NCBI RefSeq assembly: GCF_006715975.1
Contig: NZ_VFOF01000001.1
Span: 1,126,001 to 1,190,000, forward strand
Length of the DNA: 64,000 nt
Direction: 5' to 3'
Origin: Zymomonas mobilis
Lineage (GTDB): Bacteria > Pseudomonadota > Alphaproteobacteria > Sphingomonadales > Sphingomonadaceae
The notes beneath the pieces were generated by a model, which saw only the letters and a program-made list of their open reading frames with translations, was not told where the DNA came from and did not search any database. The stretch's first letter is position 1, and each line of letters opens with the position of its first letter. Shown in pieces: positions 8,555-16,833 of this stretch. The position numbers were made by a program, and so were the translations under genes.

Positions 8555-9601
8555 GTGAATAGCCGGATTTATCTCGATTATGCTGCAACAACCCCGATAA
8601 CGGATTCGGCCAAAAGGGCGATGACAGAGGCCTTTGAAATATGGGCTAACCCGTCATCGCCGCATAAAGATGGCCGTCATATGCGGGCATTGATAGAGGA
8701 AGCCCGTATCAGGATAAAAGCGGCTTTGAATTGGCCTTATCAATTGGTTTTTACGAGCGGCGCGAGTGAATCCATTGCGATGGTTTTGCAGAGAAACACG
8801 CTAAAACAGTGCAGTATTTCAGCTGTCGAGCATGATGCTTTTTTGAGAGCGGGGATTGTTCCCGATATTTTGCCCGTTGATGAAAACGGCTATATTATTC
8901 CTGAAAATTTGCCGGAAAATCAGCTTGTTGCCGTCCAGACGGTGAACAATGAAACCGGCGTTATCCAGCCTGCCGAGATCTTGGCGCAGCGCGTTCGAGA
9001 AAAAAATAGTTTATGGTTTGCCGATGCCGCGCAATCGGCTGGGAAAATATCGCTGCCGGATGCCGATTTTATCAGTATTTCAGCGCATAAGTTGGGAGGC
9101 CCGCCGGGAATCGGGGCTTTGTTGATTCGGGATTGGGCAAAACTGAAGCCTTTCGGGGGACAAGAGCAGGGCTATCGCGCCGGGACGGAAAACGCGCCCG
9201 CTATTTTGGCTTTTGCTGCGGCGGTCTGCGAGAATAAGGAATGGTTTGAAAAATCGGCTGCCCTTCGTGAAAAGCTGGATCAGGCTATTCTTTCTTTTGG
9301 TGGCGAGATTGTCGCGCATCAATCGCAGCGGATACCGACGATCGCCTCTTATCGGATGTCCGGTATGGTTGCAAAAACGCAGCTTATTCTTTTCGACATG
9401 GCGGGTATTTCTATCTCGGCAGGGAGTGCTTGTTCATCAGGTAGCCTGAAATCGAGTCCGGTGCTGAAGGCAATGGGATGGGGCGATAAGGAAGCGCAAG
9501 AAGTCATTCGGGTGAGCTTCGGTAGAGAAACAACCGAATCCGATATCGACCATTTTATAAAAACATGGCAGCAGATTTCAGAACAGCGGAAAAAAGCCTG
9601 A
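8555..9601 (+). CDS. Cysteine desulfurase (NifS/IscS family)
   Basis: 348 residues from a GTG start at 8555; an ATG four bases earlier runs into a stop after three codons, and TAAGGA lies 8 nt upstream of the GTG. PLP lysine is in [10 protein letters not shown] (K179). The persulfide cysteine is in [10 protein letters not shown] (C293), the group-I/II-like loop. The enzyme releases sulfur from cysteine for Fe-S clusters or tRNA thiolation. No scaffold or Suf gene is adjacent, so the acceptor is not evident. queC follows 76 nt downstream. Confidence 0.9.
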   Translation: MNSRIYLDYAATTPITDSAKRAMTEAFEIWANPSSPHKDGRHMRALIEEARIRIKAALNWPYQLVFTSGASESIAMVLQRNTLKQCSISAVEHDAFLRAGIVPDILPVDENGYIIPENLPENQLVAVQTVNNETGVIQPAEILAQRVREKNSLWFADAAQSAGKISLPDADFISISAHKLGGPPGIGALLIRDWAKLKPFGGQEQGYRAGTENAPAILAFAAAVCENKEWFEKSAALREKLDQAILSFGGEIVAHQSQRIPTIASYRMSGMVAKTQLILFDMAGISISAGSACSSGSLKSSPVLKAMGWGDKEAQEVIRVSFGRETTESDIDHFIKTWQQISEQRKKA

Positions 9602-9677
9602 TAGGTCGGCCATTCATCGCGGTAATATCGACCATTTTAATTTTGCCCGAGATTTTAAATATTCAAGGATAGTCAGA

Positions 9678-10448
9678 ATGACAGCAGCGAATCAGACAAA
9701 AGAATCTTCCCAGATATTGACGAGTGACCTTCTCCAAGAGCGGAATAAAGAGGGATGTCTGGTTCTTTATTCGGGTGGTCAGGATTCGGCGACCTGTCTT
9801 GCTTGGGCCTTGGAGCATTTTGAAAAGGTCGAAACCATCGGCTTTGATTACGGGCAAAGACATAAAGTTGAACTGGAATGTCGGGAAGGGTTGAAGCGGA
9901 AGTTTATCGAGATTTTCCCTGATTGGGCGGGGCGGCTGGGCGAAGATCATATGCTTGATCTTGCTGTGCTGCATCAGGTGAGCGAATGCGCTTTGACGCG
10001 CGAGACCGAAATTGCTTTTGGGGAAGATGGTATCCCAAATAGCTTTGTGCCGGGGCGCAATCTGCTCTTTTTTACTTTTGCGGCGACTATCGCTTACCGT
10101 CGCGGCTTGCGGCATATTGTCGGCGGTATGTGCGAAACGGATTATTCGGGTTATCCCGATTGCCGCGATGATACTATCAAGGCCTTGCAAGTCGCGATTA
10201 ATTTGGGGCTGGAAAGGCGACTGGTGCTGCATACGCCGCTTATGTGGCTTGATAAGGCGGCTACGTGGCGGATGGCTGAAAATATCGGCGGTGAGAAGCT
10301 GGTTGAGGCCATTCGGCAAGAAAGCCACAGCTGTTACTTAGGTGAAAGAAAGACGCTCCATCCGTGGGGATATGGTTGCGGTCATTGTCCGGCTTGCGAA
10401 TTGCGCGCTTCTGGATGGGAAAGCTATCAAAAAGGCCTTTTACGGTAA
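9678..10448 (+). CDS. queC: 7-cyano-7-deazaguanine synthase QueC
   Basis: 256 residues. The PP-loop SGGQDS (32-37) binds ATP, and the C-terminal zinc site is visible as CGHCPAC preceded by a further cysteine (SCYLGE). QueC converts 7-carboxy-7-deazaguanine plus ammonia to preQ0, the queuosine precursor. AAGGA at 9665-9669 precedes the ATG. No other que gene is in the window. The cysteine desulfurase upstream may share its transcript, but a functional link is not obvious. Confidence 0.95.
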   Translation: MTAANQTKESSQILTSDLLQERNKEGCLVLYSGGQDSATCLAWALEHFEKVETIGFDYGQRHKVELECREGLKRKFIEIFPDWAGRLGEDHMLDLAVLHQVSECALTRETEIAFGEDGIPNSFVPGRNLLFFTFAATIAYRRGLRHIVGGMCETDYSGYPDCRDDTIKALQVAINLGLERRLVLHTPLMWLDKAATWRMAENIGGEKLVEAIRQESHSCYLGERKTLHPWGYGCGHCPACELRASGWESYQKGLLR

Positions 10449-10611
10449 GGATAATTATTTCAAATATTATTCTGTTGATGTAGCAAAAAAACAATCAGTT
10501 ATTTTGAAGTTTCTGGCATCGTTTTTGGAAAAATAGATTGGAAATTAGATCGTATTTTTTCATAAATATTTTTATGCCCTAAAATCGGCGGCTCTATCGG
10601 CTTTTAGATTT

Positions 10612-10636
10612 TGTCAAGAGAACTGTTTTCTTGACA
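10612..10636. promoter_or_regulatory. Inverted repeat upstream of nrdD
   Basis: TGTCAAGA (10612-10619) and TCTTGACA (10629-10636) form a perfect 8-bp inverted repeat with a 9-nt centre. It directly abuts the first NrdR box. It does not match an FNR/FixK site (TTGAT-N4-ATCAA). It could be an operator or part of the -35 region (TTGACA at 10631). Function unknown. Confidence 0.4.
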
Positions 10637-10637
10637 G

Positions 10638-10684
10638 CCACAATATTTAGTGTTCTTGAGAATATAATACACTATATGGTGCCA
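10638..10684. promoter_or_regulatory. Tandem NrdR boxes ahead of nrdD
   Basis: The first box, CCACAATATTTAGTGT (10638-10653), matches the 16-bp NrdR consensus acaCwAtAtATwGtgt at nearly every position. A second, weaker box, ACACTATATGGTGCCA (10669-10684), keeps the left half-site. The boxes start 31 bp apart, which is the three-turn spacing known for NrdR pairs. A TATAAT at 10663-10668 lies between them. NrdR represses ribonucleotide reductase genes when dATP is high. Confidence 0.7.
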
Positions 10685-10740
10685 TACATCTTCCGACCCC
10701 CGTTTGGAGCCGGCGGAAGATGTATGGCTTATTTTTTATT
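10681..10740 (+). promoter_or_regulatory. Terminator-like hairpin in the nrdD leader (possible attenuator)
   Basis: GCCATACATCTTCCG (10681-10695) pairs perfectly with CGGAAGATGTATGGC (10714-10728), a 15-bp stem with an 18-nt loop, followed by TTATTTTTTATTT. It overlaps the second NrdR box and ends 38 nt before the nrdD ATG. If transcription starts at the TATAAT near 10663, the hairpin lies inside the leader and could attenuate. Otherwise it terminates read-through from queC. Confidence 0.6.
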
Positions 10741-10766
10741 TCCATGAAAAGATTTAGGGGTACAAA

Positions 10767-12785
10767 ATGGCTCGTGCGGCACCGACTTTTCCGGCGTTTG
10801 TTATAAAACGTAACGGCGACAAAGTTCTGTTTGATAATGATAAAATCAGAACGGCTATCGAAAAAGCGGGTGCTGCTACGGGCGAATTTAATCATGCCGA
10901 GGCCGCTCGTTTAGCCAAGCAGGCTCAAAAAGTGATTATGCATCGCTTTTCCGACCGTGCGCCAGAAATAGAACAGATTCAAGATATCGTTGAACAGGTT
11001 TTGGTCTCCGCTGACTATATTGCCACACAGCGTGCCTATATTGTCTATCGCGAACAGAGATCAAAATCGCGTAAAGATCAGGAAACCATCGTCAAGGTTG
11101 AATCCTCGATCAATGAATATCTGGAACAGGCCGATTGGCGCGTTAATGCTAATGCCAACCAAGGCTATTCTTTGGGTGGTCTCATCCTGAACGTTTCCGG
11201 TAAGGTGGTTGCCAATTACTGGCTATCCCATATTTATCCGCCGGAAGTCGGTGAAGCTCATCGCGCCGGCGATCTTCATATCCATGATCTGGACATGCTT
11301 TCCGGTTATTGCGCCGGTTGGTCGCTGCGGACGCTGTTGACAGAAGGGTTGAACGGGGTTCCCGGTAAAGTTGAAGCGCGCCCGCCGAAACATATGTCGA
11401 GTGCTATCGGACAGATCGTTAACTTTCTTGGCACGTTGCAGAATGAATGGGCAGGGGCGCAGGCCTTCAGTTCCTTTGATACCTATATGTCAGCGTTTAT
11501 TCGCAAGGATAGCCTGACGTATAAACAGGTTCGCCAGTATATTCAGGAATTGATTTATAATTTGAATGTGCCTTCGCGTTGGGGCACCCAGACACCCTTT
11601 ACCAATCTGACTTTTGATTGGACATGCCCTGATGATTTAAAGGATCAGATTCCGGTTATCGGTGGCGAAGATATGCCCTTTACCTATGGCGATCTTCAGC
11701 CAGAAATGGACATGATTAACCGTGCTTATATGGAAGTCATGACCGAAGGCGATGCCAAAGGGCGTGTTTTCACCTTCCCGATTCCGACCTATAATATTAC
11801 GCCGGATTTTCCGTGGGAAAGCGAGAATGCAACCCGCCTTTTCGAAATGACGGCTAAATATGGTTTGCCTTATTTCCAGAACTTCCTGAATTCCGATCTG
11901 AAGCCGCATATGGTGCGTTCCATGTGCTGCCGTCTTCAGCTTGATCTGACCGAGCTGTTAAAGCGCGGTAACGGTCTTTTCGGTAGTGCAGAACAGACGG
12001 GTTCCTTGGGCGTTGTGACGATCAACTGTGCGCGTCTTGGCCGGATGCATCGCGGGAATGAGAAGGGGCTTTTCGACCGTCTCGATACGATGCTGAATAT
12101 CGGCCGCACCAGCCTCGAAATTAAGCGGAAAGTTATCCAAAAGCATATCGATAACGGTTTATTCCCTTATACCAAACGCTATCTTGGCACCCTGCGAAAT
12201 CATTTTTCGACCTTGGGTATCAATGGCGTCAATGAAATGATCCGTAACTTCACCGAAAATAAAGAAGATATCACGACCGAGTGGGGCGCTGCTTTTGCTG
12301 TTCGTTTCCTCGACCATATTCGTGAGAGAATCGTTTCTTTCCAAGAAGAAACCGGTCATCTTTACAATTTGGAAGCGACACCTGCCGAAGGGGCGACCTA
12401 TCGTTTTGCCCGTGAGGATAAAAAGCGTTTCCCCGATATGTTGCAGGCTGGTAGCGAAACCAATCCTTATTATACCAATTCCAGCCAGCTTCCGGTTGAT
12501 TTTACCGACGATCCGTTTGAAGCTTTGCAGCGTCAGGAAATTTTGCAAAGCAAATATACCGGCGGGACAGTGCTTCATCTTTATATGGGTTCGCGCATGT
12601 CCAATGCCGAAGCTTGTAAAAAAATGGTACGGCGCGCGCTGGAAAATTTCCGACTGCCTTACATTACGATTACGCCGACTTTCTCGATCTGCCCGAAACA
12701 TGGCTATCTTGAAGGTGAGCATAAATTCTGCCCCAAATGCGATGCAGAATTGATTGCAGCGAAATGCAACAATAAGGCCGCTTAA
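10767..12785 (+). CDS. nrdD: Anaerobic ribonucleoside-triphosphate reductase, large chain without the glycyl-radical segment
   Basis: 672 residues. Residues about 8-100 are an ATP-cone (FVIKRNGDKVLFD onward), and the rest is the class III catalytic barrel with HIHDLDMLSGYC and the cysteine segment SMCCRL. The C-terminus holds a zinc-binding cluster (C642, H645, C655, C658). In ordinary NrdD the chain continues into the RVxGY glycyl-radical loop. Here it stops at TAA (12783-12785), and the loop is encoded by a separate gene 44 nt downstream. nrdG follows. NrdR boxes and a hairpin lie upstream. It reduces NTPs to dNTPs without oxygen. Confidence 0.93.
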   Translation: MARAAPTFPAFVIKRNGDKVLFDNDKIRTAIEKAGAATGEFNHAEAARLAKQAQKVIMHRFSDRAPEIEQIQDIVEQVLVSADYIATQRAYIVYREQRSKSRKDQETIVKVESSINEYLEQADWRVNANANQGYSLGGLILNVSGKVVANYWLSHIYPPEVGEAHRAGDLHIHDLDMLSGYCAGWSLRTLLTEGLNGVPGKVEARPPKHMSSAIGQIVNFLGTLQNEWAGAQAFSSFDTYMSAFIRKDSLTYKQVRQYIQELIYNLNVPSRWGTQTPFTNLTFDWTCPDDLKDQIPVIGGEDMPFTYGDLQPEMDMINRAYMEVMTEGDAKGRVFTFPIPTYNITPDFPWESENATRLFEMTAKYGLPYFQNFLNSDLKPHMVRSMCCRLQLDLTELLKRGNGLFGSAEQTGSLGVVTINCARLGRMHRGNEKGLFDRLDTMLNIGRTSLEIKRKVIQKHIDNGLFPYTKRYLGTLRNHFSTLGINGVNEMIRNFTENKEDITTEWGAAFAVRFLDHIRERIVSFQEETGHLYNLEATPAEGATYRFAREDKKRFPDMLQAGSETNPYYTNSSQLPVDFTDDPFEALQRQEILQSKYTGGTVLHLYMGSRMSNAEACKKMVRRALENFRLPYITITPTFSICPKHGYLEGEHKFCPKCDAELIAAKCNNKAA

Positions 12786-12829
12786 GAATTTTAGATATTC
12801 ACCCGATTATCCAAGAAGGAGAGATACGC

Positions 12830-13018
12830 ATGACCGAGATGAAAAAAGATACACAGGATTTTGCTAAAATCGAATTGAAAGACGAAGAACGCCAGCCTTG
12901 CGAAATCTGGACGCGCGTTATGGGCTATCATCGTCCGGTTTCCTCTTTCAACATTGGTAAACAGGGTGAATTTGGCCAGCGTCGTTATTTCGAAGAGAAT
13001 AGCTGTGGCTGCAACTGA
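12830..13018 (+). CDS. Stand-alone glycyl-radical domain of anaerobic ribonucleotide reductase
   Basis: 62 residues. The segment CEIWTRVMGYHRPVSSFN is the glycyl-radical loop of NrdD (Gly32 in RVMGY should carry the radical), followed by NIGKQGEFGQRRYFEE and a C-terminal SCGC. It is in a different frame from nrdD and has its own strong AAGGAGA ribosome-binding site 7 nt before the ATG. A gap of 44 nt with stops separates the genes. This looks like a genuine split subunit, comparable in idea to YfiD/GrcA, not a simple sequencing error. It overlaps the nrdG start. Confidence 0.85.
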   Translation: MTEMKKDTQDFAKIELKDEERQPCEIWTRVMGYHRPVSSFNIGKQGEFGQRRYFEENSCGCN

Positions 13019-13607
13019 TCTTAGGATCGGTGGATTGGCTCCCATGTCCAGTTGCGACTGGCCAGGGGAGCTGGTCGCTACTGTCTTTTGTCAGGGCTGT
13101 AGCTGGGATTGTCCTTATTGCCATAATCAGCCGTTAAGATCGGCAAGCGGCAATCAGGAGAACCGAATTCTTTGGAATGATGTTCTTGCTTTTTTAGAGC
13201 AGCGTCGCGGTCTTTTGGACGGCGTTGTTTTTTCAGGCGGTGAGCCAACATTACAGGCAGCCGTGTTCGACGCGATGCAAGCGGTCAAAGATATAGGCTT
13301 GAAGATCGGCCTTCACACAGCAGGCATGAATCCAGAGCGTTTCCAGAAGTTATTACCTTTCGTCAAATGGGTCGGCTTTGATATTAAAGCGCCTTTTTCA
13401 AAATACGATCAGGTAACCCGCATTCCCAATAGCGCCGAAAAAGTAAAAGAAAGCCTTGGCTATCTTTTGGAAAGCGGTGTAAATTATCAGATACGCACAA
13501 CCGTTTATCCGCCGCTTTTGGATGATGCTGCTTTGGCGGAGATGAAAACAGACCTCGCGGCTTTTGGTGTGACCGAATATACTTTACAGCCTTATCGAGA
13601 AGTATAA
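13005..13607 (+). CDS. nrdG: Anaerobic ribonucleotide reductase-activating radical SAM protein
   Basis: 200 residues if read from the GTG at 13005, which overlaps the end of the glycyl-radical gene by 14 nt; homologues start close to the LRIGGLAP segment. An ATG at 12954 is in frame but lies deep inside the upstream gene. The radical-SAM cluster is CSWDCPYC (C-x3-C-x2-C), and GGEPTLQ is the SAM-binding GGE motif. It generates the glycyl radical on the small NrdD subunit. Probably co-translated with it. Confidence 0.93.
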   Translation: MAATDLRIGGLAPMSSCDWPGELVATVFCQGCSWDCPYCHNQPLRSASGNQENRILWNDVLAFLEQRRGLLDGVVFSGGEPTLQAAVFDAMQAVKDIGLKIGLHTAGMNPERFQKLLPFVKWVGFDIKAPFSKYDQVTRIPNSAEKVKESLGYLLESGVNYQIRTTVYPPLLDDAALAEMKTDLAAFGVTEYTLQPYREV

Positions 13608-13692
13608 TTCTTCCATAATTTAGGCGCTTTGCTGAATAGTTTATGCCCTATCCTGACTTCTTTTTATTTTTTCGGTGAAAAGGAAGAAAATT

Positions 13693-14610
13693 TTGCCCGC
13701 AGCTATTCAGCTCACCCGTGTTTCAAAAAATTTCGGGACACGTCCTGTCTTGAAAAATATCGACCTGACCGTTCCAAAGGGTAGTTTATTTGCCTTTCTT
13801 GGCAATAATGGTCAGGGAAAATCAACGACCATCCGTATTATTACCGGTCTTTACCGGATAACTTCTGGCAAAGTTATCGTGTTGGGGCAGGATATGCAAA
13901 GTCAGCCGATACCTGCCTTGGAACGGATGGGCTGTTTGGTCGATTCCCCCAGCCTTTATAATCATATGACAGCCCGTGAATTTTTAAAAATAGGCTGTGT
14001 GATTAAAAATATTCCCTATCAGGAAATTGATCGGGTTCTGGAAATAGTCAATCTTCATACCGAGCCGCGTTTGAAGATTGCCCTTTATTCTTTGGGAATG
14101 CGGCAGCGTTTAGCTTTGGCGCATGCGCTGTTAGGGAATCCTGAATTGTTGATTCTGGACGAACCGACCAATGGCCTTGATCCTGAAGGTATCAAGGAAA
14201 TCAGGGAATTACTGATAAGCTTGCCGGAGAAAACCGGTTGCACCATATTCTTTTCCAGCCATCAACTGGAAGAAGTTGAAAAAACAGCCAGTCATCTTGC
14301 CTTGTTAGATCAAGGTAAAATTCTGTTTCAGGGACAGTTGGAAGAGATCCGAGCCGCAGGGCGCTCTGCATTGCTTCTTGACGTTTTGGATGTTGAAAAA
14401 GCTTTCAACTTTCTTCTGGAAGCAAAATATGAAGTAAGCCGTTATGGCGAGCATCAATTGCTGGTCGAGAAGATTACCCGAAAAGAAGCCTCTGCTCTTT
14501 ATCGCCAGCTTATGGCCGCCGATATCGAATTTTATCAGGCTGTTTTAGAAAAACCCTCTTTGGAACAATGGTTTTCGCAGCAAATGGCTATTTCCAGAAA
14601 TAAGGCTTAA
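13693..14610 (+). CDS. ABC transporter ATP-binding protein (bacitracin/lantibiotic-export type)
   Basis: About 305 residues. Walker A GNNGQGKST, signature YSLGMRQRLALA and Walker B LLILDEPTNGLDPEG are of the BcrA/MutF class. The start is uncertain: TTG at 13693 has AAGGAAG six bases upstream and is preferred; a GTG at 13675 is in frame without a clear ribosome-binding site. The permease follows after 8 nt. Such pairs export peptides or give self-immunity to lantibiotics, but no bacteriocin gene is near. Substrate unknown. Confidence 0.88.
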   Translation: MPAAIQLTRVSKNFGTRPVLKNIDLTVPKGSLFAFLGNNGQGKSTTIRIITGLYRITSGKVIVLGQDMQSQPIPALERMGCLVDSPSLYNHMTAREFLKIGCVIKNIPYQEIDRVLEIVNLHTEPRLKIALYSLGMRQRLALAHALLGNPELLILDEPTNGLDPEGIKEIRELLISLPEKTGCTIFFSSHQLEEVEKTASHLALLDQGKILFQGQLEEIRAAGRSALLLDVLDVEKAFNFLLEAKYEVSRYGEHQLLVEKITRKEASALYRQLMAADIEFYQAVLEKPSLEQWFSQQMAISRNKA

Positions 14611-14618
14611 ATTATTCT

Positions 14619-15425
14619 ATGACTGTGCAAAAAACGCAGGATATGTTTTCTCTGATGAGCCGACTTATCAAAGCCGAGTGGTTGAAGACAGAACATCCGC
14701 GCCGGTTATTGCTGTTTATGATCTTACCGGCTGTGGTGACGGCGCTGATCGGGTGGTTGGCCGGACATCATAAAGATATCTTTCTGGATATCACCGCATG
14801 GCAAGAGGTTTGGCAAACGATCCTTTTCTTCTGGAGCAGTTTTGCGTTTTCCTTTTTCATTGTTATTTTGGCCGCCAAATTTAACGGAATAGAGCATAGT
14901 AACCAAAGTTGGCGATTGATGCTGACATTACCGCTGCGTCCCTGTCATTTGTTTTTTGCAAAGTTGTCCATCGAATGGGGATTGTTGCTTTTTTCCAATA
15001 TTATGATGGTTCTCGTTTACAGTTCGGCTTTTCTGATAGGCAGTCATACAGATATGGCGGGTAATAGTCTTGATCTGTCACTTGTGAACAGCTTTCTCTT
15101 GCTGCCTTTTGTGATGCTGCCCGTTCTTTTTATTCAACATTCTTTGAGCTGGTTTTTTTCAAATACCCGATTTCCAGTTATTTTTGGCACCATTTGCACC
15201 CTTATGAGCGTTCCGGTCAGTGAGTTTTTTGACGCAAAAGGATGGCTTTTCTATCCTTGGGCTTATGGCACGCGCTTTGTAAATGATCGCTTAAATATCT
15301 CTATCGGACAAAAGATAACCGTAATCCCAATCTCTCAAAGTGAATTTTTCATTTTTGCTGTTGTGCTTTTTGCGGTCGCATCTTTTCTGGTTACCGCTTA
15401 TTTGAAGCGGAAAGACATTCATTAA
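14619..15425 (+). CDS. ABC-2 type permease (lantibiotic immunity-like)
   Basis: 268 residues with about six hydrophobic segments, including SFAFSFFIVILAAKF and a terminal FAVVLFAVASFLVTAYL. The opening LIKAEWLKTEHPRRLLLF is typical of the MutE/EpiE-like ABC-2 permeases that partner BcrA-type ATPases. It directly follows the ATPase gene and ends 178 nt before rlmN. It should form the membrane channel of an efflux pump. No second permease is present, so it may work as a homodimer. Confidence 0.82.
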   Translation: MTVQKTQDMFSLMSRLIKAEWLKTEHPRRLLLFMILPAVVTALIGWLAGHHKDIFLDITAWQEVWQTILFFWSSFAFSFFIVILAAKFNGIEHSNQSWRLMLTLPLRPCHLFFAKLSIEWGLLLFSNIMMVLVYSSAFLIGSHTDMAGNSLDLSLVNSFLLLPFVMLPVLFIQHSLSWFFSNTRFPVIFGTICTLMSVPVSEFFDAKGWLFYPWAYGTRFVNDRLNISIGQKITVIPISQSEFFIFAVVLFAVASFLVTAYLKRKDIH

Positions 15426-15602
15426 AAATTATCCCTGTAAAAGCGGCCTTTCATTTCCCAATTCTAACCCCAATAAGGTTAGTGGAAAAAGGCGCGTTTT
15501 TCGGGTAATTGCAAAGAATAACGGCTGGTCTTTCCTTTGAAATCGCCATTTTACCCCGAGGCCTGTTGCGGCCTTTAGTTTTGTTTGTGAGTTTGCATAT
15601 TT

Positions 15603-16759
15603 ATGACCTCTGTAGTTTCCGATAGCCGGATAGATAATCAAAATGATGCCGGAAAGCCGATAGCAACCCGTAAAGACGGACGGATTGATATTTTGGGCTT
15701 GTCACGTGAAGAAATGCGGCAAGCGTTGACATCCAAAGGGCTGGACGAAAAACAGGCAAAATTGCGGACAAAACAGTTATGGCATTGGATGTATAACCGT
15801 GGCGCGGTTACCTTTGATGGCATGACCGACATTGCCAAAACCATGCGTCCATGGTTGGCTGATCACTTTGTCATTTCCCGCCCCGAAGTCGTTACCATGC
15901 AGATATCGACCGACGGCACCCGTAAATGGCTTTTAAAGACCGATGACGGCTATGATTACGAAATGGTCTTTATTCCCGATGCCGATCGTGGAACGCTATG
16001 CATTTCCAGCCAGATAGGCTGCACCTTGAATTGTCGTTTCTGTAATACCGGAACGATGCGATTGGTGCGTAATTTGACCGTCGGTGAAATTGTTGGCCAG
16101 ATTATGCTTGCCCGTGACAGCCTTGATGAATGGCCATCCAAGCCAGAAGGGCGTCTGCTGACCAATGTCGTCATGATGGGGATGGGCGAGCCGCTTTATA
16201 ATTTCGACAATGTACGTGATGCGCTGAAATTGGTTATGGATGGCGATGGTATCGCCTTATCCCGCCGTCGCATTACGCTTTCAACTTCTGGTGTTGTACC
16301 GATGATGGCAAGGGCAGGAGAAGAAATAGGCGTTAATCTGGCGGTGTCCTTACATGCTGTGACAAAAGTTGTCCGTGACGAAATCGTTCCGATCAACAAA
16401 AAATACGGGATTGAAGAATTACTGGCAGCTTGTGCGGCTTACCCCGGGATCAACAATGCCCGCCGGATCACTTTTGAATATGTGATGTTAAAAGACAAAA
16501 TGACAGTGAAGAGGATGCGCATGAGCTGGTGCGGTTACTGCAATATTACCGCTTGCCCGCGAAAGTGAATCTGATTCCGTTTAATCCTTGGCCGAATTCA
16601 CCCTATGAATGTTCGACACCGGAACGGATTGCCCGTTTTTCGGATATCGTCTTTAACGCCGGTATTTCGGCACCTGTTCGCCGCACAAGAGGGCAGGATA
16701 TTATGGCTGCATGTGGCCAGTTGAAATCAGCCGCCGAAAGAGAATCCAAGCGGCAATAA
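15603..16759 (+). pseudogene. rlmN: 23S rRNA/tRNA adenine-C2 methyltransferase RlmN, interrupted by a -1 frameshift
   Basis: The first frame (15603-16568) gives a normal RlmN N-terminus and radical-SAM core: GCTLNCRFC contains C140, C144 and C147. Homology stops at YVMLKDK. The family-typical C-terminus ([17 protein letters not shown] to ACGQLK, which holds the second catalytic cysteine) continues in the next frame to 16759. Adding one A to the A4 run at 16497-16500 restores a single frame through [13 protein letters not shown]. Without it the product lacks the methyl-carrying cysteine and would be inactive. It may be a true mutation, a sequencing error, or slippage. RlmN methylates A2503 and A37 of some tRNAs. 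Confidence 0.85.
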
Positions 16760-16833
16760 ATGGTTACATTATAATAGGGTAAAAGGAGTATTTCTTCCTT
16801 TTTCTATAAAGTTAAAGCATGTAAACTTTTGTC

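Noticed and set aside
10612-10636. FNR/FixK site for anaerobic control of nrdD
   Set aside because: The repeat TGTCAAGA-N9-TCTTGACA does not fit TTGAT-N4-ATCAA in spacing or sequence.
12783-12830. Simple sequencing frameshift between nrdD and the glycyl-radical ORF
   Set aside because: The small ORF has a strong own ribosome-binding site and 44 nt separate it from the nrdD stop, after a complete zinc cluster; one indel would not give a normal chain.
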